A stretch of 64,000 nucleotides of DNA from Candidatus Latescibacterota bacterium (GTDB lineage: Bacteria; Latescibacterota; UBA2968; UBA8231). Under the pieces are notes generated by a model. The model was not told the DNA's origin. It did no database searches and saw only the letters and a program-made list of their open reading frames with translations. The stretch is from the NCBI GenBank assembly GCA_022826515.1, contig JAJDUT010000061.1:1-64000 (forward strand). The letters run 5' to 3'. Below, in pieces: positions 1-8,855 of the stretch (positions within the stretch are counted from its first letter, which is position 1; each line of letters begins with the position of its first letter). Both the position numbers and the translations under genes were made by a program.

Positions 1-146
1 GGTAAAAAGAAATACGATGCGATGACCCTAGCTTGTGGACGAGATCAACGCTCAAGGGTCGCACGGTCTATCGCATCGACGAATAGAAACTAGCATACCA
101 AGGGAAAACCAAACATTCAACATACAAGGGGTGCCCCTACAAGAGC
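1..146. other. Window edge, no supportable gene
   Basis: Only short frames occur here on either strand and none shows a recognisable motif. One plus-strand frame is open from position 6 and ends in a stop near 90, which could be the tail of a gene lying to the left, but there is nothing to confirm it. Confidence 0.4.
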
Positions 147-896
147 CTATGAACGTCCGCCGCAGGCGGTAATCGTCTGTCCGGTGATAAAACTGGACTC
201 TTCGGACAATAAAAAGCGAACCACCGACGCCATCTCCGCCGGATCGGCCATCCGTCCCAGCGGGGTGCTGGCGATGAGCTCGGCGACCTGACCGGGATTG
301 GCCGAGCGCGCCAGCTCGGTATCTGTCAGCCCCGGCGCTAGGCAGTTGATCCGCACGTTGTGCTCGGCAAACGCTTGGGCGCATTGCCGGGTGAAGGCGA
401 TGACGGCCGCCTTGGTCGTGGCGTAGTGGATCATGTTCGGCTTGAGCAGCCAAGCGGCCAGCGAGGAGATATTGACAATCCGCCCAAAGCGCCTCGCAAT
501 CATCTCGTCCTTGACGGCCCAAGTGGTCAAAAACGGCCCGTGGACGTTGACCGCAAACATCCTTTCCCACTCGGCAAAGCCGAACTCGCCGTGCTCTTGG
601 GTATAGGCGATCCCGGCGTTGTTGACCAACAGTTCGACCGGCCCAAATGCCGCGCGCACTTGGGCGATCATTCGCTCGACTTCTGTCTGCTGCGACACGT
701 CGGCTTGGACGGCCATGCCCTCGGTGCCGCCTGCCTCGACCTGCGCCAAAATCTCCTGCGCGGCCTCGGCGTTGTGTTGGTAGTTGATGGCGACCTTGGC
801 TCCGTGCTCGGCCAGCATTCGGACGATGGCGCGGCCGATGCCGCGACTGCCGCCCGTTACCAAGGCGGTGCGCCCAGCAAATATCGCGGTGGTCAT
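147..896 (-). CDS. SDR family NAD(P)-dependent oxidoreductase (FabG-like)
   Basis: A 249-residue classical short-chain dehydrogenase/reductase, the usual length of the family. It shows the N-terminal Rossmann motif TGGSRGIG (about residues 14-21), the NNAG motif near residue 92, the catalytic Ser in NISS (about 143) and the YxxxK pair in YATTK (about 157-161). The C-terminal part ITGQTITACGG matches the FabG-type substrate/tetramer region. Such enzymes reduce 3-oxoacyl, sugar or polyol substrates in the cytoplasm; the substrate cannot be told from sequence alone. The ATG at 896 has no obvious Shine-Dalgarno. It is transcribed away from a terminator hairpin at 971-1002 and appears to be a single gene in this window. 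Confidence 0.9.
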   Translation of the reverse strand: MTTAIFAGRTALVTGGSRGIGRAIVRMLAEHGAKVAINYQHNAEAAQEILAQVEAGGTEGMAVQADVSQQTEVERMIAQVRAAFGPVELLVNNAGIAYTQEHGEFGFAEWERMFAVNVHGPFLTTWAVKDEMIARRFGRIVNISSLAAWLLKPNMIHYATTKAAVIAFTRQCAQAFAEHNVRINCLAPGLTDTELARSANPGQVAELIASTPLGRMADPAEMASVVRFLLSEESSFITGQTITACGGRS

Positions 897-970
897 GTGC
901 GTTGGCTTTCGTTGTTGGTTTCAATCCGCTCCCCTTACCGAAACAAGGGGAGAGGTTTTGATGATAGCGC

Positions 971-1002
971 AAAAAGGGGCCGGGAACAATCCCGACCCCT
1001 TT
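971..1002 (-). terminator. Rho-independent terminator of the gntR-ABC-tlpA operon
   Basis: Inverted repeat AAAGGGGCCGGGA / TCCCGACCCCTTT (973-985 / 990-1002), one mismatch, ACAA loop. On the minus strand it is followed by TTTTT. It lies 26 bases beyond the stop of the TlpA-like gene. Confidence 0.75.
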
Positions 1003-1027
1003 GCTTGAACTTCGGCTAGTTTGGCGA

Positions 1028-3073
1028 TTAGCCGCCCGCTGCTTTGGTGCTCTCCGCGATTATGGCGACGATCCCTTGAGTATCGTACACTCTGCGCAGC
1101 CGTTCCGCGATCCGCCCCTGTGCATCCACCACGTAATACGAAGGCAAACTACTGATGCTATAGGCTTTTGCTACGTCCGCACCCCATCCCGCTACCCGCA
1201 GATGGACGCCCTTGATCTCGTGTTTGGCAACCGCCTTTCTCCAGGCTTCCTCATCGTCGTCCAACGAGATGTTGAGGAAGACGACCGGCTGCTCGGCCAT
1301 CTCGGCCTTGATTTTCTGTATATAGGGCAGATCGACAATACACGGTCCGCACCAACTCGCCCAGAAATCAATGAATATCGCCTTCCCTTTGAATTGGTTC
1401 AGCGATACCGGCTGGCCGTCGAGGTCGTCGAGCGTGAAGTCGGGCGCGGGTTGCCCCGGTTGTAGAACCAACGCCTTGGTCAATGCCGCCTCAATGGCCT
1501 CGTTGTACTCTGGATAGGGGTTGGTTTCTTTAAATTCCTCCCACCTTTCATGGATCAAGGCAAAGTCCGTGTGGCCGCGCTCAAATCCATTAACTAACTC
1601 GCCGGCCAGAAACCAGTAGAGCACTCTCCCGTCCAGTTTTTGCTTAGCTAAAGCGTATCGTTTCCCACCAAAACTAATCCTCCTCATCCAAGGCGCGGCA
1701 TAGATGGAGTCGAGTTGGGCTTGCGCCGCTTCCGACAGACCAAATTCCGACAAGTCGAGTTTCTCGGACAGCTTGAGCGAGCGGCGATGTTCGTACAGGG
1801 AGTCGAGGCGAGCCACGCCCGCGGCCGATAGACTCAACGCCGACCAATCGAGTAGCTCAGATAGCGGGACTCTCTTACTCGCTCCCTCAACCTCTTCCTC
1901 CGTTGGCAGGCGAAACACCACTTTCGTGCCCAGCGTATCAATGCTAGGTGAGTCGTACTCGCTCGAACGGGCAAAGCTAAAGGATTTATCCGACCTCTCG
2001 TAGAAAGAGTCAATCTGGGCTATGGCGGCGTCCGACAGCTCGAATTTCGACAAATCGAATCTTTCGGACAGCCTGAGCGAGCGGCGATTTGCATATAGGG
2101 AGTCGAGTTGAGTCTGTTCCGAATCGGACAAATCCAACACCGACAAATCGACCACTTTCGACAGGCTGGGTCTTCGGCCATCCTTTTCGTATAGGGAGTC
2201 GAGTTGAGTCTGGGCGGCGTCCGACAATTCCAAATCCGAAAAATCGTACATCTCAGACAGCATGAGGGGTTTAAACCTCTCCTTGTCTAATTCCCAATCC
2301 AAGGTATGCGTCAGAAACGTGCGATATTCGCTCGTGCCGATGGCATTCTCATCGACCAAGGGAATGTCTTGTAGAAATTCGTAGTAATCCGGGGTGATGT
2401 CCCTGTTATCGTGGCCATTGGCAAAGCTGTAATTCGTCGGGTAGGAAATCATCTCATTGGCCCACTCGTAGTTGAAGCGGGCTGTCACATAGTCGATAAA
2501 CCCCGCAGAAAGCGCGTATTTCTCACGCCCCTTGGCGAGCCACTCGAATTCATCCTGCCGTCGCTGATCCGCTTGGCGAATGAAGTCCTCCAACTCTAGT
2601 CCCTCGTAGTCGGGGCGGTAGTCGAGATAGTCGGGCAGAATCTCGGCTATGAAGCGGTTGTTGTCCGCGCCTTGGCCGCTGAACTCAAGGGAGGAGGAGA
2701 AACGGCCTTCATTCATCTCGACGTGCAGACTGTCTCCGGGTTCGACAAAGAGAATCAACTGAGCACGTGGCCCAAAGACGAAAGACCGCAACCCCTCCAG
2801 CCATTTCCACTTGGGGGGTTGTGGATCTTTGTAGCGTCCCATGACGAGCGTCCCTCGGGGAACCGGAAAGGTGCAGGCAAATCGGTTTTCGCCGTCGAGC
2901 ACGACGAGCAGTTCAGACCTTGTTGGCGACAGCGAGGATCGGTAGCCAAACTCGATTTCCCGCGCTGGGGGGTTGTGTATCTTTCCCATAATGGTCGCGG
3001 CGCGTGGTGCTTGGGCTAGCCCTACGCTCGCTGTACAGAGCAGGGCGACGAGGATGCTAAGGTATCGTTTCAT
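1028..3073 (-). CDS. TlpA-type thiol-disulfide oxidoreductase with internal LSD..QLDSLY repeats
   Basis: A 681-residue exported protein. I place the start at the ATG at 3073 because it opens directly on a signal peptide (MKRYLSILVALL...GLAQ); a longer frame reaches 3127. The N-terminal 150 residues resemble the beta-rich domain in front of many Bacteroidota TlpA proteins. The middle carries four to five degenerate repeats of about 30 residues built on LSDxAQxQLDSLY and RRSLxLSExxDLS. The last 145 residues are a TlpA/AhpC-TSA thioredoxin fold with the redox motif WCGPC and a cis-proline context (SSLPSYYV). It probably reduces or maintains disulfides outside the cytoplasm. It is the last gene of the operon that starts with gntR, 75 bases after the second permease. 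The substrate is unknown. Confidence 0.85.
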   Translation of the reverse strand: MKRYLSILVALLCTASVGLAQAPRAATIMGKIHNPPAREIEFGYRSSLSPTRSELLVVLDGENRFACTFPVPRGTLVMGRYKDPQPPKWKWLEGLRSFVFGPRAQLILFVEPGDSLHVEMNEGRFSSSLEFSGQGADNNRFIAEILPDYLDYRPDYEGLELEDFIRQADQRRQDEFEWLAKGREKYALSAGFIDYVTARFNYEWANEMISYPTNYSFANGHDNRDITPDYYEFLQDIPLVDENAIGTSEYRTFLTHTLDWELDKERFKPLMLSEMYDFSDLELSDAAQTQLDSLYEKDGRRPSLSKVVDLSVLDLSDSEQTQLDSLYANRRSLRLSERFDLSKFELSDAAIAQIDSFYERSDKSFSFARSSEYDSPSIDTLGTKVVFRLPTEEEVEGASKRVPLSELLDWSALSLSAAGVARLDSLYEHRRSLKLSEKLDLSEFGLSEAAQAQLDSIYAAPWMRRISFGGKRYALAKQKLDGRVLYWFLAGELVNGFERGHTDFALIHERWEEFKETNPYPEYNEAIEAALTKALVLQPGQPAPDFTLDDLDGQPVSLNQFKGKAIFIDFWASWCGPCIVDLPYIQKIKAEMAEQPVVFLNISLDDDEEAWRKAVAKHEIKGVHLRVAGWGADVAKAYSISSLPSYYVVDAQGRIAERLRRVYDTQGIVAIIAESTKAAGG

Positions 3074-3148
3074 CAGGCTTTTCCTTGATTGAAAATCTTC
3101 TTGAAATAGGAACTCCGTCGTCCCCACGACCTCCCTTAAGCCTTGACC

Positions 3149-5008
3149 CTAGTCCAAACGGTACGCCAGTAGCCCACCACTACTCGTCGCGTAAAGATAC
3201 CCATTGGCCACGGATAGGGCCCCGATGCTCCGGTCGGATTCGAAGGAAAAGCTTTCGAGCAGTGCCCCGTACTCAGCTATAGTCCACGCTTTTACTCTAA
3301 GGTCTGACGACCACCTTCCTAGGCCGTATCCTCGGCTGTAGGCTACTCCATCGACAATCTGCAAAGAGTGGATGTTGTCGCTCCGAGGCAGCGGCAAGTA
3401 TCCTACTTCGCGCGGTTGATCAGGATTGAAGATATCGAACTCGACCAACTCGTACGGCCAAGAGCGCTCGACATAGAGCTTGTCGCCATCGGTGGCTACC
3501 AACTTAGGATGGCCGTAATACCGAGTGCGAAAGGACTCTAGCGTTTGCCGCCCGGTCTCGCGCAAAGCATGTGCATCAGCCACATCAATGACCACCAGTT
3601 CCCCCTCAGTCCCAATGTAGGCGCGACTTCCGCGCACACTTACATGGCACCGGTGCTTCCACCTGTGAGAATCGTCCACAGGGTCGGGAATGGACATTAT
3701 CACCCGCTCATCACCCACCACCGGCATTCCCTCCGCGTCGAGAGCGAAAGTCTCTGCAACCAAAGCGTAGCCTCGCTCCCGGACGAGGAGCAAACCGCCG
3801 TCTGTGGCTCCCCAATACTGGTGGTAGCGAAACCTTTTCCTTTTAATGGCGGCAAACATACGGTAACCCTTGAGCGCGGGCGCAGCCGGATCGCTAACGT
3901 CAAAGATGACCACTCCGAGACTGTCGCTAGGCAGTCCTTTGCGCCACCCGACGAGATATGCCAGCGAATCGACTACGCATATTGCGTTGCCACCCTTCCA
4001 CAACTCGTGGGACTCTGGTCTAGTGCTGCCGAGCAGGCGCATTTGCTGCGGGTTGTTCAAGTCGGCGATGGCGATACCGATTTGCCCGGTGGTCATATAG
4101 GCGAGTCCACCTTGGACCGCGAGATTCCCATAGTACTGCTTATCGGGGGCTTTGAGCACCCCAACAGGCATCCGTTGGTTGACGAGAGGTCCCCCATAGA
4201 AAATCGCGAAGACGGCGGCAATGATCGCACCCCACCCTATCGCCACCGTGCGCCACGAGAGCATTGCCTCACGGCAGCGGCGCAAAAGCACCACCGCCAC
4301 CACCAGTGCCACCGCTGTCAAACCCAGATTGGCCAAGACCTTTACCCAAAACCGAGCGGAGTCCGTCGCCAAGCGCACCAAATGCCCTTGATCATCTAAG
4401 CCGATTGCGACGAGTGGATAGCGATTGAGAATCGGAAAAATGGCCGTTGCCGGGCCGGTGAGGAAAACCCCTAACACCATGGCCAGCGCAACGCCTATGG
4501 CGACGCCCTTGAACGGATGGTCCGTCACTACCGAACCGATAAAAATCAGGGCGTAGAGCAGCGAGAATTGAGTGAATGACAGGGCGACCATTGAGGCATA
4601 GTCAATGCTCTGCACGGTGACCAGTTTATATGCCAGGTGATCGCGTTCCACCTCAAGACTAGCCAAGTCTATGTACACCGTCGCCCAAGCCACTAGCGCG
4701 ACCAACAGCAGTCCACCAAGTCCTAGCAAGAACTTGACAGCTAGCACTGTCGCGCCCGTCACCGACTTGTCTAGGAGGAAGGATAGAGTGCCCGTGCTGC
4801 GCTCGCGGGCGATGGCGTCCATACCCAGCACAATCGCCATCACCACCAGACCGCCCGTAATCAGCTCTTCGAAACTTGCTACGTAGCTGTTGTTGAAATC
4901 AGCATTGTTCCGCATCAAATAGACGACCACGGCGAGCGCGACGGCCACCAACACCTTGGGCAGGATTTCGCGGCCCTCTTTCCACAGTAACGCGTACAAT
5001 GTGCTCAT
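3149..5008 (-). CDS. ABC-2 type permease fused to an LVIVD-like propeller domain (copy 2)
   Basis: A 619-residue protein. The start is set at the ATG at 5008, which overlaps the stop of the upstream permease (ATGA, 5005-5008), instead of the longer frame to 5104. It opens with the same MxxLYALLWKEGREILPKV head as its neighbour. About six hydrophobic segments fill residues 15-285, the layout of ABC-2 permeases. The remaining 330 residues contain repeats of the type GIAIADLNNPQQMRLLG and GVVIFDVSDPAAPALKGY, the LVIVD pattern of extracellular beta-propellers. The ATPase at 6882-7778 should drive it with copy 1. The two permeases are paralogues. A membrane transporter that carries its own extracytoplasmic propeller is uncommon; the role of the propeller is unknown. 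Confidence 0.82.
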   Translation of the reverse strand: MSTLYALLWKEGREILPKVLVAVALAVVVYLMRNNADFNNSYVASFEELITGGLVVMAIVLGMDAIARERSTGTLSFLLDKSVTGATVLAVKFLLGLGGLLLVALVAWATVYIDLASLEVERDHLAYKLVTVQSIDYASMVALSFTQFSLLYALIFIGSVVTDHPFKGVAIGVALAMVLGVFLTGPATAIFPILNRYPLVAIGLDDQGHLVRLATDSARFWVKVLANLGLTAVALVVAVVLLRRCREAMLSWRTVAIGWGAIIAAVFAIFYGGPLVNQRMPVGVLKAPDKQYYGNLAVQGGLAYMTTGQIGIAIADLNNPQQMRLLGSTRPESHELWKGGNAICVVDSLAYLVGWRKGLPSDSLGVVIFDVSDPAAPALKGYRMFAAIKRKRFRYHQYWGATDGGLLLVRERGYALVAETFALDAEGMPVVGDERVIMSIPDPVDDSHRWKHRCHVSVRGSRAYIGTEGELVVIDVADAHALRETGRQTLESFRTRYYGHPKLVATDGDKLYVERSWPYELVEFDIFNPDQPREVGYLPLPRSDNIHSLQIVDGVAYSRGYGLGRWSSDLRVKAWTIAEYGALLESFSFESDRSIGALSVANGYLYATSSGGLLAYRLD

Positions 5009-6885
5009 GGCCGGCCTCCTTTGATCTGCTCCGGCGAGAACACCATGAGCGAACGCCCGATGAGAGTGTAGAAATGGTCGCGGATGAGATGGAGCCGTTT
5101 CCAATTATGGCTGAAAGAAGACGAAGACCGTAGCTCGTCGGATACTTGCCAATAGCCCATGTACTCGTGGGCGTGATAATCGATTAACCGATCGACAAAC
5201 AGCCCATTCCCTGCCCTACTGTACACCCAGTCGTCGATTATTTTTATCGTATTCTTAGCATCAAAAAACCAGTACCCGATCTCACGTGGTCTATTCGGAT
5301 CGGTGATGTCGAAGGCGACCAAGTTTCCGGGCCAGTACCGTTGGACGTAGAGCGTGTGGCCCTCGCGGGTTATTGGGCGGCTCTTGTGTAAGTCGTACTC
5401 ACTATTGTAGTCGCCCATTTCCACCCGCACAGTCTCTTGCAGCGCCCTTAGATTCCGGGCATCCACCGCGAGAAAACCGTCCCTGTATCCTACCCATATC
5501 CGCTCGTTGTGTACGTGCATGGACAGTTTGTGTTCCCACCAGCCTCGGAAGTCATCCTTGTAGCCTTCTGGTAGCTCCTCGACGACCAGTTCGTCCGCCC
5601 GTGCTGGCAGCCCTTCCGCATCCAACGCAAACGACACTAATCCCAACTTGTCGCCCCAACGCCCACTGAGGGTCAGCCCCGCGCCGCAGCGATCCCAGCT
5701 CCAAAATTCCTCTATATCGTTGCCAATTATCCGGTATCCTTTGAAGACTGGGCGGGCCGGGTCTCCGACGCTGAAGACAGCGATGCCGAGGCTATCGGCG
5801 GGCAATCCCTTGCGCCGACCAAGGAGGTACGCTAGCGAATCCACAACCGCGACTCGGCTCATCAACCACAGTGGCACCTCCGCAGCGGCTAGTAGCTCAG
5901 GCTTGGTAGGATCGCGCAAATCCACGATCGCCAAGCCCCTTTCAGTCGCCATATATCCCCGATCTCCGACGACGGCCAAGTCGAGATAGGCTCCCTCTTC
6001 GGGCGTTAGTACACTCAGCGGTCCCGGTTTAGGCGGCGAGGGCTCATGGGTTAAATTCATCAGATTTATGAAAGCGATCAGGGCCAGCCAGCCGATGACA
6101 ATGGGCTTCCAGCCGATGCTGACCAAACGGAAGCGACGCAAAAGCGCTATGGAAACCGCCATACCCGCCGCCATCACTGCCGCTGTCGCTCCCACTCGCA
6201 CCAAATAGCCCCAAGGGTCTTCTACTATGCGGACTACTGTTCCCCGGAAACTGATTCCTGGATTGAAGGAGAAGAATGGCTTGAGCGCGGGGAAATACTT
6301 GAGCACATTGTCGGCCGACGGAACCAAGACGATCAGCAGCAAAGTGCCCAAGGCCGCCCCCTTGAGCGGGTGGTTGGCCATCGTCGAACTAGCGAAGATC
6401 ACGCTATAGGCGATCAAGCCCGGCGTAAGGGAGAACAGCAACATGTTGACATAGCCTACCTCCTCGGCGACCCGCTTTACAGAAGGGTACCAAGCACCGC
6501 TATGGCTGTAGATGCTAAAGCCCCTAGACGCCAGCCCCTCCAAGTCCACATACACCGTCACCCAAGCTCCAGCAGCCAGCACCGACAGGGCCGCCGCGCC
6601 GACGATGTACTTAGGCAGCAACACCTCCACGGCCGACAGGGGTTTGCCCAACAAAAACGACAAGGTGCCCCTGCTGCTTTCCTTGGCGACCAAGCTCATG
6701 CCTAGCACGCCGCCGCAGACCATAGTAAAAATCGTAATCCACATCCCGAAGTCCCGGGCAAATTCCGCGTTGAACTCCGCGTTCTGCCGCAGCGCCACCA
6801 CCACCGCGCACAGCCCCAACCCCACCAGCACCTTCGGCAGTTCCTCGCGGCCTTCCTTCCACAGCAATGCACGCCAAGCCCTCAC
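5005..6885 (-). CDS. ABC-2 type permease fused to an LVIVD-like propeller domain (copy 1)
   Basis: A 626-residue paralogue of the next gene, starting at GTG 6885, which overlaps the stop of the ATPase gene (GTGA, 6882-6885). Residues 1-275 hold about six membrane segments plus the signature SRGTLSFLLGKPLS that follows the second segment in YtrC/YtrD-like and other ABC-2 permeases. From about residue 290 the chain is predicted outside the membrane, with motifs GLAIVDLRDPTKPELLA, GIAVFSVGDPARP and VAFDITDPNRPREIGYW, all LVIVD-type propeller blades. With GntR and the ATPase the gene order resembles the Bacillus ytr-type operons for cell-envelope stress, but those permeases lack the propeller. 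Substrate unknown. Confidence 0.83.
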   Translation of the reverse strand: MRAWRALLWKEGREELPKVLVGLGLCAVVVALRQNAEFNAEFARDFGMWITIFTMVCGGVLGMSLVAKESSRGTLSFLLGKPLSAVEVLLPKYIVGAAALSVLAAGAWVTVYVDLEGLASRGFSIYSHSGAWYPSVKRVAEEVGYVNMLLFSLTPGLIAYSVIFASSTMANHPLKGAALGTLLLIVLVPSADNVLKYFPALKPFFSFNPGISFRGTVVRIVEDPWGYLVRVGATAAVMAAGMAVSIALLRRFRLVSIGWKPIVIGWLALIAFINLMNLTHEPSPPKPGPLSVLTPEEGAYLDLAVVGDRGYMATERGLAIVDLRDPTKPELLAAAEVPLWLMSRVAVVDSLAYLLGRRKGLPADSLGIAVFSVGDPARPVFKGYRIIGNDIEEFWSWDRCGAGLTLSGRWGDKLGLVSFALDAEGLPARADELVVEELPEGYKDDFRGWWEHKLSMHVHNERIWVGYRDGFLAVDARNLRALQETVRVEMGDYNSEYDLHKSRPITREGHTLYVQRYWPGNLVAFDITDPNRPREIGYWFFDAKNTIKIIDDWVYSRAGNGLFVDRLIDYHAHEYMGYWQVSDELRSSSSFSHNWKRLHLIRDHFYTLIGRSLMVFSPEQIKGGRP

Positions 6886-7778
6886 GATGGCAGCTCCCCT
6901 TGCGGTGTCACGTGTTCGACGAAACTCTCCTCTAAGCTCAAGTCGATCACCTCGACGACTTGTCCGCCCACCTGTTCGATCTGCGCTTTGGCCTCGTCGC
7001 CGTAGTCGAAAATCGTCAACAGCCGCTGGCGGCCCTCGCCCTGCACACCGCGCAACCCGGCCACCCCGGCAAAATCCACCGCGTCCTCGGCCCGCACCAG
7101 CACCCGTTTAACCTGTTGCCGCACTGCGTCCAACTCGCCGCAGACTAGGAGCTTGCCCTGCTCGATAATGGCGACTTGATCGGCCACCCGCTCGACTTCG
7201 TGGACCAAATGCGACGAGAAAAACACCGTCCGGCCTTCGGCGCTGATGACTTGGATGATGCTTTCGAGCACGTCGCGGCGTACAATCACGTCCAGTCCCG
7301 AAGCTGGCTCGTCGAGGATCAACAGCTCCGGGTCGTGGCCCAGCACCAAAGCCAGATTGAGTTGGGCGTTCATGCCCCGCGACAGATGCTTGACCTTCTG
7401 CTTGGGGTCCAGCCCAAAGTGCTCGATCAGCGCGGCGACCTTCTGCTGGTCCCAGCGCGGATACAACTGCCCGGCAAACCACGCCACCTCCTCGACCTTC
7501 ATCCAGTCGTACAGCACCGGATTGTCCGAGATGTAGCCCACCCGCTCCTTGAGTTCCTTTTCGTGGATGTGCGGGTCTTGGCCTAGCACCTCCACCGCGC
7601 CGGCGGTGGGTTTGAGCATATTCATCAGTATTTTGATGGTCGTGGTCTTGCCGGCCCCGTTGCGCCCCAAAAAGCCGAAGATGCTGCCCTCGGGCACCTC
7701 TAAGTCTAGCCCATCTACCGCTCGGTGTTTGCCAAAGGTTTTAACCAAGCCTGCGATGCGAATCGCCGCTGCTGCCAT
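6882..7778 (-). CDS. ABC transporter ATP-binding protein (YtrB/CcmA-like)
   Basis: A 298-residue nucleotide-binding subunit with every key motif: Walker A GRNGAGKTT (about residues 38-46), Q-loop region, a variant signature LSRGM in place of LSGGQ, Walker B LLILDEPASGLD and the switch histidine in SSHLVHE. The C-terminal 80 residues are the small regulatory domain seen in drug- or lantibiotic-type exporters. It should energise the two permeases encoded immediately downstream, with which it shares an overlapping stop/start. It lies 11 bases after gntR, so regulator, ATPase and permeases are one transcription unit. The substrate (lipid, peptide antibiotic or other) is not determinable. Confidence 0.93.
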   Translation of the reverse strand: MAAAAIRIAGLVKTFGKHRAVDGLDLEVPEGSIFGFLGRNGAGKTTTIKILMNMLKPTAGAVEVLGQDPHIHEKELKERVGYISDNPVLYDWMKVEEVAWFAGQLYPRWDQQKVAALIEHFGLDPKQKVKHLSRGMNAQLNLALVLGHDPELLILDEPASGLDVIVRRDVLESIIQVISAEGRTVFFSSHLVHEVERVADQVAIIEQGKLLVCGELDAVRQQVKRVLVRAEDAVDFAGVAGLRGVQGEGRQRLLTIFDYGDEAKAQIEQVGGQVVEVIDLSLEESFVEHVTPQGELPS

Positions 7779-7789
7779 CGTTGCTTCTC

Positions 7790-8209
7790 CTATTGGCTGC
7801 TGAATTTTTTTAGGGTTTCCTCAAACACTCGGCGCAGGCTCGCCGCGTCCAACCCAAGCTGCGTCCCTTCGACCAGTGCTTTTTCCATTAAGTTGCGAAC
7901 GATATTCAGCCGTTCTTCAGTACTCATAGAAACCCCCTTTTCGGCGACATACGTTCCCATGCCGCGTCTTTTGTAGATGACGCCCTCGCGCTCCAATTCG
8001 AGGTAAGCGCGGGCGACGGTATTCGGGTTGATTAGCTGGGCGCTGGCCACGGCTCGCACCGATGGCAACTCGTCGTCGGCCTTGAGGGTGCCGACGACGA
8101 TGTGGTACTTGATCTGCTCAATCAGTTGTAGGTAGATCGGTACCCCTCCGGCCGTATCGAGGCGCAGATGCAGCGCGTCCCCTCCCCGTGCGATCTCGCG
8201 TTTAGCCAT
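7790..8209 (-). CDS. GntR family transcriptional regulator (YtrA subfamily)
   Basis: A 139-residue protein. Residues 20-90 are a GntR winged helix (PIYLQLIEQIKYHIVVG, LPSVRAVA, NPNTVARAYLELEREG, GMGTYVAEKG). The C-terminal tail is only about 50 residues, which is the short YtrA type with no ligand-binding domain of the FadR or UTRA class. These regulators usually repress the ABC transporter operon they head, and respond to envelope-active compounds. An inverted repeat TACTGT-N14-ACAGTA at 8239-8264 overlaps the predicted promoter and is the likely operator. Confidence 0.9.
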   Translation of the reverse strand: MAKREIARGGDALHLRLDTAGGVPIYLQLIEQIKYHIVVGTLKADDELPSVRAVASAQLINPNTVARAYLELEREGVIYKRRGMGTYVAEKGVSMSTEERLNIVRNLMEKALVEGTQLGLDAASLRRVFEETLKKFSSQ

Positions 8210-8238
8210 GAGCGTCTTTCCAGATTATACAAGTGATT

Positions 8239-8281
8239 TACTGTCTTAAATCATTAATACAGTACCAAAAAATTTTGTCAA
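8239..8281 (-). promoter_or_regulatory. Promoter and candidate GntR operator of the ABC operon
   Basis: On the minus strand TTGACA (8281-8276) is followed after 16 bases by TATTAA (8259-8254). An inverted repeat TACTGT-N14-ACAGTA (8239-8264) covers the -10 element, so a bound GntR dimer would block RNA polymerase. A second TATAAT lies closer to the gene at 8224-8229 but has no good -35. Confidence 0.6.
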
Positions 8282-8292
8282 GCACTTTTTGC

Positions 8293-8329
8293 AAAAAAAA
8301 TCGGGCGAGGGAACCACGTCCCTCGCCCG
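8293..8329 (-). terminator. Rho-independent terminator of the PII gene
   Basis: A perfect 11-bp stem CGGGCGAGGGA / TCCCTCGCCCG with a 6-base loop (8302-8312 / 8319-8329). On the minus strand it is followed by eight T residues (8300-8293). It ends the transcript of the PII gene 44 bases past its stop. Confidence 0.88.
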
Positions 8330-8372
8330 CATTGGGGTTAGTTGTTGTTTTTCTACTTGGTCGTCCCGCCCG

Positions 8373-8711
8373 CTAAATAGCCGCGTCGCCGGTCTCCCCG
8401 GTGCGAATCCGCACTACCTCATCCACCGACAGCACGAAAATTTTGCCGTCGCCAATATGGCCCGTCTGCGCGGCCTCGCGCACAGCGCTCAAGCACTGCT
8501 CGGCGAGGTCGTCCCTCACCACCACCTCGACCTTGAGCTTGGGAGTAAAATCGACCACGTATTCGGCACCGCGATATATCTCCTTGTGGCCCTTCTGGCG
8601 GCCAAAACCCTTGACCTCGCTGACCGTTATGCCTTGGACGCCCAATGCGCTCAACGCCTCTTTGATCGCGTCTAGCGCGTTGGGCCGCACTACGCACATT
8701 AGCAGTTTCAT
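8373..8711 (-). CDS. glnB: P-II family nitrogen regulatory protein
   Basis: A 112-residue PII signal protein of normal length. The T-loop is intact, FGRQKGHKEIYRGAEYVVDF, including the Tyr in RGAEY that is uridylylated in GlnB/GlnK. The B- and C-loop signatures (TGHIGDGKIFVL and VVRIRTGE) are present. PII trimers sense 2-oxoglutarate, ATP/ADP and glutamine and act on glutamine synthetase, AmtB or other partners. No amtB or glnA is adjacent, so GlnB versus GlnK cannot be separated by context. GGAG lies 8 bases before the ATG. It has its own terminator, so it is probably monocistronic. Confidence 0.94.
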   Translation of the reverse strand: MKLLMCVVRPNALDAIKEALSALGVQGITVSEVKGFGRQKGHKEIYRGAEYVVDFTPKLKVEVVVRDDLAEQCLSAVREAAQTGHIGDGKIFVLSVDEVVRIRTGETGDAAI

Positions 8712-8841
8712 ATCGCTATCTCCTCGCGTGTTGATGCCTGAAAAAAGTAGGTCGTCGCGCCCTCTGGCGCAATGGTCGGAATCGCTTTAGACTTTTTGGC
8801 CTTTGATTATTGCCGCTCTCAGGCGGCGCGTCTCTTTCTGG

Positions 8842-8851
8842 GTGGTATAAT
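8842..8851 (+). promoter_or_regulatory. Extended -10 promoter before the peptide-binding protein
   Basis: TGGTATAAT (8843-8851) is a perfect extended -10 element only 4 bases from the chosen ATG at 8856. Transcription would begin at about the start codon, implying a leaderless message or use of the Met at 8889. No good -35 is visible. Confidence 0.4.
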
Positions 8852-8855
8852 TTTA

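Noticed and set aside
360..1019. Long plus-strand frame opposite the SDR gene
   Set aside because: It is an antisense shadow of the SDR codons, without any protein motif.
3545..4399. Plus-strand frame of 284 codons opposite the second permease
   Set aside because: His/Arg/Pro-rich shadow of the permease gene in a GC-rich genome, no motif.
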